From Desulfobulbaceae bacterium (lineage in GTDB: Bacteria > Desulfobacterota > Desulfobulbia > Desulfobulbales > Desulfobulbaceae): DNA of 40,935 nt. The position numbers and the translations under genes are program-made. The stretch spans positions 1 to 40,935 of the forward strand of contig WGCP01000217.1 in the NCBI GenBank assembly GCA_015493715.1, written 5' to 3'. The notes under the pieces are model-generated. The model was given only the letters and a program-made list of their open reading frames with translations, was not told the origin of the DNA and did not search any database. Of this stretch, positions 1 through 6,808 are shown piece by piece. Position 1 is the first letter of the stretch. Every line of letters starts with the position of its first letter.

Positions 1-100
1 CCTCAAGGCTCGTTGTAGACTACAACGTTGATAGGTCGGGTGTGGAAGCGTGGCAACACGTGGAGCTAACCGATACTAATAAGCCGTGCGGCTTAACCAT
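1..100 (+). rRNA. rrl: 23S ribosomal RNA, 3' end (partial)
   Basis: Only the last ~100 bases lie in the window. The stretch GAGCTAACCGATACTAAT (63-80) followed by a short hairpin and GGCTTAACC is the conserved 3' terminal part of bacterial 23S rRNA. The exact 3' end, around 100, is estimated by analogy with E. coli. A 134-base spacer follows with no tRNA recognised in it, then the 5S gene in the same direction. Confidence 0.95.
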
Positions 101-234
101 ATCCTTTTTAAATAAAGTTATAGATTACCCTGCTATTCAATTCTCAAAGGTTTTTTTTCCCTTTGTTTGTCCACAAGAAATCTATTGGACAAATCGACAT
201 GGGAAAAGATACAAAGAGAAAAGAGTATAAAAAT

Positions 235-350
<116 letters not shown>

Positions 351-359
351 CCTTTCTAC

Positions 360-402
360 AATCCTCTTAGGATGCTTCGCATCTTAAGAGGATTTTTTTT
401 GT
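360..402 (+). terminator. Rho-independent terminator of the rRNA operon
   Basis: A 15-base-pair stem (360-374 with 380-394, one G-T pair) closes a CTTCG loop and runs straight into eight T residues. It lies ten bases after the 5S gene and clearly ends the rRNA transcript. Confidence 0.93.
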
Positions 403-442
403 GTTGTGCTCCCCTGCAAGTTCTCTTTGTTTGTTAAACACC

Positions 443-655
443 TCACTCAAAAGAGTACTTTCCTCGTATTCTTCGAGGCAGCTTGTTGGTGTACTTCCCT
501 GCAAGAAACTGCTTAAATTCACAAAGAGTATCCAGCCTGCCCTGCTGAAATTCCACGTCGGAATTTTCTTCGGCCAGGATATTCATCTCCTCTGTCGTCT
601 CTTCCATACGCTTTTGAATAAGAGCGTAAAGATCTATTAAATACGTATGAGACAT
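443..655 (-). CDS. Small charged protein, paralogue of its upstream neighbour
   Basis: Function not recognised. The 70-residue product from the ATG at 655 (MSHTYLIDLYALIQKRMEE...) is highly charged and predicted mostly helical, with no signal peptide or membrane segment. It shares a layout with the gene just upstream: an N-terminal helix, an acidic middle and a GRL..L...K/RQ.L..K stretch (GRLDTLCEFKQFLAGK here). The ATG is five bases after the stop of the upstream gene, so the two are probably translated together. A GGAG lies 15 bases before the ATG, farther than usual. A TTG at 676 is an alternative start. Confidence 0.6.
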   Translation of the reverse strand: MSHTYLIDLYALIQKRMEETTEEMNILAEENSDVEFQQGRLDTLCEFKQFLAGKYTNKLPRRIRGKYSFE

Positions 656-660
656 GGCAG

Positions 661-858
661 CTAATAATATCTCCAATTTTTCAAATCTATCTTTTCATTG
701 AGGTACTGTCGCATCGTATTGAGCTCGAAGAGCCGCCCCTCAAAATAACGACGAGTTTTTTCATCGTCCCCCTTCACTGCTCTATTTTTTCCTTCCTCGG
801 CCAGCCTTATTTTGTGACCGAGGAACTTATGGATTTCTACAGAAAAGATGTGGGCCAC
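661..858 (-). CDS. Small charged protein, first of a paralogous pair
   Basis: Function not recognised. The product has 65 residues, is helical and charged, and has no membrane segment. The start is a GTG at 858, preceded five bases away by a strong GGAGGAG ribosome site, which fixes the start. The C-terminal half (EGRLFELNTMRQYLNEK) matches the same region of the following gene, suggesting an old tandem duplication. The pair lies between the rRNA operon (opposite strand) and the DUF1566/anti-sigma/sigma genes on the same strand. Confidence 0.65.
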   Translation of the reverse strand: MAHIFSVEIHKFLGHKIRLAEEGKNRAVKGDDEKTRRYFEGRLFELNTMRQYLNEKIDLKNWRYY

Positions 859-923
859 GATTCTCCTCCGACTTGATTATTCCACTAAAACCTCTCCTTT
901 ATTATGAGCCTTTCAATCAATTA

Positions 924-1868
924 TCAAACCAAGCGTCTACACAATCGGGCAAATCCTCCCGGGACAGAGCCTGAAGACCAGTAAACCTTGCCCTGCCTGT
1001 AATCCACGAACCAGTAACCGGTTGGTATGCGACGGGCATCAACGAAAACAAATGGCTGTTCTGTGGAAAAACAGGAATGAAGATACATACCCTTCTCGTT
1101 TGGACACGGTTCCATAAGCGACATCGCCTCGGCAAGAGTCGGTACCCGCCAATCATGAGCCCCAGCAAAACCCTCCATATTCAACTGTTCAATAGTTTTT
1201 TTCATGGTCCGCTTTGAACAGAGATCCAGACCGCACCTCTGCCATACAAGCCCTGTCCGCTCATCAATAACAGTCAGGCCATCACCACCATCGGCTAAAA
1301 AATTATCAAACTTTCCCTGGGGATTTATTGCCGCATCAAAAAAATTCCAACCAAGAATCAACTGATGCATCTGATCATCATCAAGGCTGAGACGCTCAAC
1401 CGAGAAATTAACCATTTCTCCTTGGAAGCCTGTTGCGCCACAGGCAGGAAGAGCAGCTCCCGGTGACTCATCTTTGGGTTGCTCCGATTCGACAGGGACT
1501 ATAAAAGGACTCTCTTCCAGGTCTATAACATTGGTGCGCAACCAATCTTTGAGGGTGGAATCAATCGGAAAATTATCTCTTGCTGACGGGGTAGCACCCT
1601 GATGAACTATACAGTCGACAAGCAGGTCCACAGGGGCTGTTATCTCGGCCAGAATATGCACAAATCCGGTACCGCGTTCCATGAGATAAAGTATGGGCGT
1701 ATCTCCCCAATTATCAATAAAAAAATAACAAATCCTTTCATCGCCTGTTCTCAACTCTTCCCGTAACCCCTTGGCGTTGAATGTACAAAACGCCAAGTCC
1801 GGGGTCATATCCCACTCAATTGTTGCAGCAGTCGAATCACTTATTTGCAACCTGTCAAATATTCCCAT
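924..1868 (-). CDS. DUF1566 (Lcl-type C-terminal domain) protein
   Basis: A 314-residue protein whose C-terminal third (about residues 195-314) carries DUF1566 hallmarks: TVIDERTGLVWQRCG, then DWRVPTLAEAMSLM, and finally GYWFVDYRQGKVYW with ARLCRR at the end. DUF1566 has a C-type-lectin-like fold found in surface and ligand-binding proteins. The N-terminal ~120 residues are not recognised, and there is no signal peptide, so the protein looks cytoplasmic as read. AGGTG five bases before the ATG supports the start. It follows the sigma and anti-sigma genes on the same strand, 68 bases after the anti-sigma stop, so it is plausibly part of that operon or a target of the sigma factor. Confidence 0.75.
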   Translation of the reverse strand: MGIFDRLQISDSTAATIEWDMTPDLAFCTFNAKGLREELRTGDERICYFFIDNWGDTPILYLMERGTGFVHILAEITAPVDLLVDCIVHQGATPSARDNFPIDSTLKDWLRTNVIDLEESPFIVPVESEQPKDESPGAALPACGATGFQGEMVNFSVERLSLDDDQMHQLILGWNFFDAAINPQGKFDNFLADGGDGLTVIDERTGLVWQRCGLDLCSKRTMKKTIEQLNMEGFAGAHDWRVPTLAEAMSLMEPCPNEKGMYLHSCFSTEQPFVFVDARRIPTGYWFVDYRQGKVYWSSGSVPGGFARLCRRLV

Positions 1869-1936
1869 GGTAGCACCTGGTTAAATTCCCTGAGAAAAAG
1901 TCGGCCATCGCTTGGCAAGGCGATACCAACAATAAT

Positions 1937-2863
1937 TCACTTCGACGGGATGGCCTTAAAACGTTTAAGGATCCGTCCACATACATCTTGCCCTTCTCCC
2001 CCCCCTTGCTGCAAGTCATCAACCAGGGGCAACAACTCTTGAATAAGTTGTTTTTCCACAGGGTCCAGAGAAGCAATAAACCGTCTTCCCTCTCGATATT
2101 GTTTTACCCAGAATTGCCGGCTGGTTTCATGGTGAAGACACCCCTGCTTAACCCTGTCCAACCATAACCGACTTGGTAACCGGCTTTTCTTGATGGCGGT
2201 TGCCTGGGAGCGACGAATGTTTACAGCATGACTTTCACCCGATGTCCGCAGTTTGTTCTTTGTTGCAGTTGATTGCGGCTGTATATAATCTTCAGCATCA
2301 TGATCAGTCATCTTCATCGAAGATGCGGAGGAAGACACAGTATCCGGAAGGCGAACTCCATATACGGTCGAATCCCGCCTCTTACCGTTACCCGCCTCTA
2401 CGGGCATGGATTTTTTTGCGGTTGAGTCTTTCTGCAGTTCCGGAGCAAGAGTACTCTTGCGCGTGACCATGGTTTTCATTGGTCGTAATTCAATCGGCGA
2501 TGGAGCGTCGCTGGTAATATTTAAAAACAGAACCACCGAGGCGGCTGCGGCAAGAAAAGAACCGGCCCATACAATAAATCTCGGCCGAAACACCTTATGA
2601 GTGGTATCTTTATTCCTTTTCTTGTCAAAACGAACTATTTTCGAGAGTTCTACCCAATGTTGATAACAGCCTGAACAATTCGCCAAATGGAGAAGATACT
2701 GTTCTCCCTCCTCCGTTGAGCAGGCGCCATCAACCAGGGCCGCCATTTCCTCATCCGAAAGACAGGAACCTTCCTCATCATTGCTACCGGAAAGGGCCAG
2801 ACCCAGCAGGGCCGTCCTCTTGTCCGCATCATTTGATCGATGTATTGAATATCGTTTTGCCAT
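1937..2863 (-). CDS. Transmembrane anti-sigma factor with zinc finger
   Basis: Likely inner-membrane anti-sigma factor that holds the sigma factor encoded just upstream. Near the N-terminus H59-x3-C63-x2-C66 (HLANCSGC) within LSDEEMAALVDG...EQYLLHL is the zinc-binding anti-sigma signature. One membrane helix follows at about residues 97-116 (FIVWAGSFLAAAASVVLFL). The ~190-residue part beyond the membrane is basic, Ser/Thr-rich and low in complexity, presumably a periplasmic sensor region. The ATG at 2863 has AGG about eight bases upstream, and a GTG three codons earlier is possible. Its start is 73 bases after the sigma stop. The length of 308 residues is long for the family because of the periplasmic part. 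Confidence 0.82.
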   Translation of the reverse strand: MAKRYSIHRSNDADKRTALLGLALSGSNDEEGSCLSDEEMAALVDGACSTEEGEQYLLHLANCSGCYQHWVELSKIVRFDKKRNKDTTHKVFRPRFIVWAGSFLAAAASVVLFLNITSDAPSPIELRPMKTMVTRKSTLAPELQKDSTAKKSMPVEAGNGKRRDSTVYGVRLPDTVSSSASSMKMTDHDAEDYIQPQSTATKNKLRTSGESHAVNIRRSQATAIKKSRLPSRLWLDRVKQGCLHHETSRQFWVKQYREGRRFIASLDPVEKQLIQELLPLVDDLQQGGGEGQDVCGRILKRFKAIPSK

Positions 2864-2936
2864 TTTCAGCACCTATCCATATATTCAGACGGACAAAACA
2901 ACTTTATTTGTCGTCCCGTACCGGTCAGCGCTTCCT

Positions 2937-3764
2937 TTACTCTTCATGCAACAGTTGCCGCAGTTCATCACTGATCCCCACTCGATCAAATTCGCACCGC
3001 AATCGAGAAAGTAGACGCCGCAGTTTCCCGTGAACCTGATTTGCATTAAGCCCAAGCATTTCCCCTGCCCAGGTAACGGAAAGATCCTCCTGAAAACAGA
3101 GCTTAAGTAAAAGACGTTCTTGAGCATCAAGATCAAGGGAAAAGTTATCGGTGAAAAGCGACACAGCCTGGACTTCGGAAATGCTCTGACCACTTTTGCT
3201 GAAAAGCAGTTCAAAAAAGGTCTCGCGTTCTTTTGCCAATATCTGTTGTTCAGGAGTCGGAATTGCCGAATGCATCCTTTCCTGATCCTGCACCGTCTTC
3301 TCATTGATCTCATCCAGAGAGATTTCACTTCCCTGATGACGGCCGCAATGAATAATGCGCTCCAGAATTTTCCATGCCGCATTCTCCACCTCTGCCCGCA
3401 AATATTTTCCGCTTCGGGTAATAACCGTTTCGACGGCATCAGCAACAGCAAAACGCTGCAGGCAGAGAAGTTGAAAGAGAACGAGCCAGATACCGCCCAG
3501 ATCCATCACCCATGTCGGAGGTCGCAGGCGCCCGTATTTTTTTCGGGAAAAATCTTCAAGAAGGCGAATACAGAGAGAGGAGAGATAGGTGGAAAACTTT
3601 GCCCGTCCACTGAAGGCGCGCAGCCGGTGATAATCATCCTCTTCAAGACGATTCAGCAGGTAAAGCGCAGCCTCCTCGGCAAGGGTGTCGTCCGTAAATC
3701 TACGCCCGGCAATTGAATTGATCAACGGCCAAGCCGCTGTCAGCTCCTGTTTGTAATCAATCAA
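2937..3764 (-). CDS. RNA polymerase sigma factor, sigma-70 family (ECF-like)
   Basis: A 275-residue sigma factor with region 2 at about residues 25-85 (AFSGRAKFSTYLSSLCIRLL, then a basic RKKYGR stretch and RPPTW) and region 4 at about 210-260 (DAQERLLLKLCFQ...WAGEMLGLNANQVHGKLRRLLSRLR, a helix-turn-helix). Regions 1 and 3 are absent, as in extracytoplasmic-function sigmas, but the ~110-residue linker is longer than usual. The only start in this frame is TTG at 3764 with a weak ribosome site. A dispersed repeat begins 24 bases upstream, so the start region may have been altered by it. The anti-sigma gene follows on the same strand. Confidence 0.85.
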   Translation of the reverse strand: MIDYKQELTAAWPLINSIAGRRFTDDTLAEEAALYLLNRLEEDDYHRLRAFSGRAKFSTYLSSLCIRLLEDFSRKKYGRLRPPTWVMDLGGIWLVLFQLLCLQRFAVADAVETVITRSGKYLRAEVENAAWKILERIIHCGRHQGSEISLDEINEKTVQDQERMHSAIPTPEQQILAKERETFFELLFSKSGQSISEVQAVSLFTDNFSLDLDAQERLLLKLCFQEDLSVTWAGEMLGLNANQVHGKLRRLLSRLRCEFDRVGISDELRQLLHEE

Positions 3765-3788
3765 TATTTCAATTCCATAGAAGCCGGC

Positions 3789-3895
3789 ATGGCTGGACCA
3801 GATTTTTAAACGTCACAGCCACAACCAGATAAGCGTAGACTTCGACAATGAAAATAGCCCGGAGCGGAAACAGTTCGTGGGCTATTTTCAGACAA
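3789..3895 (+). repeat. Dispersed repeat, family C, copy 1, with hairpin
   Basis: Blocks in order: ATGGCTGGACCAGAT (3789-3803), CGTCACAGCCACAA (3811-3824), GATAAGCGTAGACTTCGA (3828-3845) and TGAAAATAGCCC (3849-3860). The last pairs perfectly over 12 bases with GGGCTATTTTCA (3879-3890), leaving an 18-base loop. The same blocks occur on the other strand at 18727-18929. No T-run follows the hairpin, so it is not a typical terminator. Confidence 0.75.
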
Positions 3896-3960
3896 GAGAA
3901 AAACTATTTCATAGTTCTACAACACCACATTTTCAGCTTCCTGCAACCTCTTTCATCACT

Positions 3961-4129
3961 CTAAATACGTAACCGTTCAGCGGGAACGACAAGTTTATGA
4001 AAATCTCCGGCCTGTAATCGTTTTCCAGTGCCTTAGATTTGTTCATTTTTGACTTTGAAGCATACTCGTGCTATTCGAGAAGACAAAAATGGACGAAGAT
4101 GAGGTGCTGGTGAACGATTACCTAAATAC
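3961..4129. mobile_element. MITE-like element with 8-bp target duplication (IS66-like ends)
   Basis: A 153-base element (3969-4121) has ends GTAACCGTTCAGCGG and, on the complementary strand, GTAATCGTTCACCAG. It is flanked on both sides by the direct repeat CTAAATAC (3961-3968 and 4122-4129). Inside, 4015-4051 and 4084-4120 form a 37-base imperfect inverted repeat. Ends starting GTAA and 8-bp duplications are typical of the IS66 family, so a non-autonomous IS66 derivative is my inference. There is no room for a transposase. Confidence 0.75.
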
Positions 4130-4247
4130 GATGGTATCTCCTTCTAAATAAAAAAACAGCAGAAAAAAGCGACAAATTTTCTCTTTATGGCCGTCACTAT
4201 AGGCAAGAATAAAAAAACCATTTCATTAAAGCTCAAGGAGGATTGCC

Positions 4248-5951
4248 ATGGCTCGCTGTCAACAATTTATCATCGCGGTTTGTATACTCGCCCTCTTCGG
4301 TTGTTCAACCCCCGGCGAACAACCAACAAAAAACACTCCCAATAAACCCCGGTCGGTTAATGTGTCCGTCCATAAACAAAATCCATCCGTTGCCGATAAG
4401 GCAGCGCTCTCGATCAAAAATACCAGGCAACGTAATGTCGCAGAACTTCAATTAAAAAGCATGCAGGGTACATATCAGCCCATATTGGGTAGAACAATGC
4501 CTGCCCCGGAAGAAGGCATGTGGCTTCCGCCGGTCCGGAACAGGGAATCCTACAATGCAATGACGGAAAACGGATTTATTACAACCAACAATGATCCTCT
4601 CTCCACCTTTTCCATTGATGTGGATACGGCTTCTTACAGCAATATCAGGCGTTTTATCAACCAGGGAACCCTGCCGCCTGTCGGGGCGGTCCGTATTGAG
4701 GAAATGATCAATTATTTTTCCTATTCCTATCCACAGCCCACAGGAAAACATCCTGTTTCCATCACGAGCGAGCTTGGCCCCTGCCCCTGGAAGAAAGGTC
4801 ACAAACTAGTACGTATCGGCCTGAAGGCCCATGATATCAATAGAAAAGACTTGCCGCCATCGAATCTAATTTTCCTGATTGATGTCTCCGGATCCATGGC
4901 GGCAACCAATAAATTACCGCTATTGAAACAGGCCATGAAAATGCTTGTTCGACAGCTGGATAAAGATGATCGAATCTCAATGGTCGTCTATGCCGGAATG
5001 GACAGCATCGCTCTTGAGCCGACGGCCGGATCCGACCGGGAAAAAATCATGGCCGCCATCGACTCCCTTGGCGCCGGCGGGTCCACCCACGCATCAAGCG
5101 GTATAATTACCGCTTACAAGCTGGCAAAACAGGTCTATATGCCGGAAGGCAATAATCGGATCATCCTGGCCTCCGATGGGGACTTTAACGTCGGCGTTAC
5201 CAGTAGAGGCGAATTGCAACGACTCATCGAAGAAAAGAGAAAATCCGGAATCTATCTCACCGTACTCGGCTTCGGCATGGGTAACTATCACGACGATACC
5301 ATGGAAATTCTGGCGGATAAGGGGAATGGCAATTATGCCTACATCGACAACCTGCTGGAGGCCAAAAAGGTCATGGTTAAGGAGATGAGCGGTACCATGT
5401 TTACCCTGGCCAGGGACGTTAAACTGCAGATTGAATTCAATCCGGCAAAGGTTGCCGCCTATAGGCTCATCGGCTATGAAAACAGGGCATTGGCCGATGA
5501 GGATTTTAACAACGACAGCAAAGATGCCGGAGAAATAGGGGTCGGCCACACGATCACCGCCCTGTATGAACTCATTCCAGCCGGCAGCACGGATGTGCCG
5601 TCGGTTGATCCACTTAAATACCGAAAAATTGCAGGGGCGACGCAAGCAAAATATCAAGATGAAATTATGACCATCAAACTTCGTTACAAGCCTCTCAAAA
5701 GTGACACATCCCTTCTCATGAGTAAACCCGTCAAAGACGAGACGACATCGCTCTCACAGACAAGTAATGATTTCCGTTTTACCGCCGCCGTCGCTGCCTT
5801 CGGTATGATTCTCGAACATTCACAATTCCAGGGCGATTTCAATTTTGAAAAAATACTCACCCTGGCAAAAAAGGCGCGAGGCAAGGATGAAGAGGGCTAT
5901 CGGGCGGAATTCATCCGGCTGGTGGAAACCAGTCAGTTACTTGAAAAGTAG
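4248..5951 (+). CDS. YfbK-like von Willebrand factor A lipoprotein
   Basis: A 567-residue lipoprotein. The signal peptide (MARCQQFIIAVCILALFGC) ends in an LFGC lipobox, so the mature protein should be anchored by Cys19. The conserved YfbK N-terminal domain follows (around NDPLSTFSIDVDTASYSNIRR). The vWA domain from about residue 200 has a complete metal-ion site, FLIDVSGSM, and a later GGSTHASSG. A C-terminal YfbK domain comes last (TSNDFRFTAAVAAFGMIL). Such proteins bind divalent metal and mediate protein contacts. An AAGGAGG ribosome site six bases before the ATG fixes the start. The gene is divergent from the sigma/anti-sigma genes, a pairing that suggests a cell-envelope response, but its partner is unknown. 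Confidence 0.9.
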   Translation: MARCQQFIIAVCILALFGCSTPGEQPTKNTPNKPRSVNVSVHKQNPSVADKAALSIKNTRQRNVAELQLKSMQGTYQPILGRTMPAPEEGMWLPPVRNRESYNAMTENGFITTNNDPLSTFSIDVDTASYSNIRRFINQGTLPPVGAVRIEEMINYFSYSYPQPTGKHPVSITSELGPCPWKKGHKLVRIGLKAHDINRKDLPPSNLIFLIDVSGSMAATNKLPLLKQAMKMLVRQLDKDDRISMVVYAGMDSIALEPTAGSDREKIMAAIDSLGAGGSTHASSGIITAYKLAKQVYMPEGNNRIILASDGDFNVGVTSRGELQRLIEEKRKSGIYLTVLGFGMGNYHDDTMEILADKGNGNYAYIDNLLEAKKVMVKEMSGTMFTLARDVKLQIEFNPAKVAAYRLIGYENRALADEDFNNDSKDAGEIGVGHTITALYELIPAGSTDVPSVDPLKYRKIAGATQAKYQDEIMTIKLRYKPLKSDTSLLMSKPVKDETTSLSQTSNDFRFTAAVAAFGMILEHSQFQGDFNFEKILTLAKKARGKDEEGYRAEFIRLVETSQLLEK

Positions 5952-5997
5952 CGAATGATTCCACTCGCCGTATCATATCATGCGAGATAGAGGATGG

Positions 5998-6027
5998 TTA
6001 ACCCGGGCAGTTTTCTACCCGGGTTTT
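5998..6027 (+). terminator. Rho-independent terminator after the vWA gene
   Basis: AACCCGGG (6000-6007) pairs with CCCGGGTT (6018-6025) around a ten-base loop and is followed by a short T-run. It ends the vWA lipoprotein transcript. The convergent gene on the other strand stops at 6028, directly against it. The stem contains two CCCGGG sites. Confidence 0.75.
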
Positions 6028-6387
6028 CTATGAACAGCAGGTCTCTGCCGAACAGAGTCGCAAATCCGGTGTCGGGATGGGGACTCCTTCCGTGGAAACC
6101 CTATCTCCTTCCCACAGCCAGATGGGAAGATTTTTTTGATCGGGCAGGTAACCGAAAAATCCAGCCGCTTTTGTGACAAAACGAAACTGTTCGCCGGTCA
6201 ATCGGGCAACAGGCGTTTTACCGCTGATAAAATATTCCATCCGGCCATCACTGCTGACAAAAAGTCGGTTGCCTTTCTTTTTCATGATACTTTCACGTAA
6301 AAACCTAACGGAACAAAGCTTCAATTTACCGTTTTTGCGGAAAGAAAAAGCGAACATTGTCTGTCGTACTATCATTTTGTATTTCAT
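6028..6387 (-). CDS. Small protein of unknown function
   Basis: Function not recognised. A 119-residue basic protein with no clear membrane segment. The start is well supported: AAAGGAGG lies five bases before the ATG at 6387. The N-terminal part is basic (MKYKMIVRQT...). The centre contains RLFVSSDGRMEYFISGK, and the C-terminus is Cys-containing (LCSAETCCS). It stands alone, convergent with the vWA gene and divergent from the WYL regulator. Its stop codon abuts the vWA terminator. The ribosome site makes a real gene likely despite the lack of any recognised family. Confidence 0.6.
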   Translation of the reverse strand: MKYKMIVRQTMFAFSFRKNGKLKLCSVRFLRESIMKKKGNRLFVSSDGRMEYFISGKTPVARLTGEQFRFVTKAAGFFGYLPDQKNLPIWLWEGDRVSTEGVPIPTPDLRLCSAETCCS

Positions 6388-6492
6388 ACAAACCTCCTTT
6401 AGAGTGAGGAATCAGGATCGATTCTCGTACGTCACGATCCCCTACTGAGTTTGACACGTTTCATTATTTTCCTTGACTCTACCAGAGGTGGT

Positions 6493-6509
6493 CTGTCATA
6501 TAGTGACAG
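6493..6509. promoter_or_regulatory. Dyad-symmetric possible operator upstream of the WYL gene
   Basis: CTGTCA-TATAG-TGACAG is an interrupted palindrome lying where a -10 region could sit, 15 bases after TTGACT (6473-6478). WYL regulators often control their own promoter through such dyads. Assignment to this gene is inference. The element at 6560-6753 now separates it from the gene start. Confidence 0.35.
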
Positions 6510-6559
6510 GCGGTGTTATTTTTTTCATTTTTTTCATTTTTTTCGGATACCACATAAAA

Positions 6560-6753
6560 GATGGTCTCGTAAAAAGTCCAGACAATGCCTAAAGATGGCT
6601 ATGTGAAAATACAGATATACAAAGCGAGACTCCGGGTAAGCGTAGACTCCAAGGAGTAGTGTTCTGTGGCGGGTCTTAATTATTACATGTAGTTTACCCA
6701 CGAATCGCCACAGGACACACGACACCGTAGATCGAAGTTTTTACGACGCTATC
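6560..6753. mobile_element. MITE-like element, family A/B, copy A
   Basis: A 194-base element. The left end GATGGTCTCGTAAAAAGT and the right end, on the other strand, GATAGCGTCGTAAAAACT are imperfect terminal inverted repeats. ATAAAA flanks both sides (6554-6559 and 6754-6759) as an apparent 6-bp target duplication. Inside, 6659-6671 and 6706-6718 form a 13-base-pair stem. A second copy lies at 9746-9930. The short open frames across it are not genes. Confidence 0.8.
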
Positions 6754-6808
6754 ATAAAAAAAACCTGCGTGGCGCACTCTCCCGGCAGGACCAATTCGGT
6801 GCACAACG

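Larger units (their letters stand above)
3765..4247. other. Intergenic region filled with repeats (483 bases)
   Basis: This divergent region separates the sigma-factor gene from the vWA lipoprotein gene. It holds a dispersed repeat with a hairpin (3789-3895) and a short transposon-like element (3961-4129). The remaining AT-rich ~115 bases before the lipoprotein gene hold no promoter I can assign with confidence. Confidence 0.7.
6388..6808. other. Intergenic region upstream of the WYL regulator (421 bases)
   Basis: From left to right it contains two TTGAC-type -35-like boxes (about 6451-6456 and 6473-6478), the dyad CTGTCA/TGACAG (6493-6509), a T-rich tract and the 194-base element at 6560-6753. 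The start of the WYL gene follows 55 bases later. No RNA gene is recognised. Confidence 0.6.

Noticed and set aside
924-1868. Diversity-generating retroelement target (DUF1566 proteins are often such targets)
   Set aside because: No reverse transcriptase gene, template repeat or matching variable repeat was found in the window.
3849-3890. Perfect 12-bp hairpin as a terminator of a plus-strand transcript
   Set aside because: It has an 18-base loop, no T-run on either side and is part of a dispersed repeat; no gene ends just before it.
6128-6183. Small plus-strand gene opposite the 119-residue orphan protein
   Set aside because: No ribosome site, and the minus-strand frame has a near-perfect one.
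6534-6725. Short open frame across the family A element
   Set aside because: It lies within a repeat whose second copy has a similar but interrupted frame, so it is not a conserved gene.
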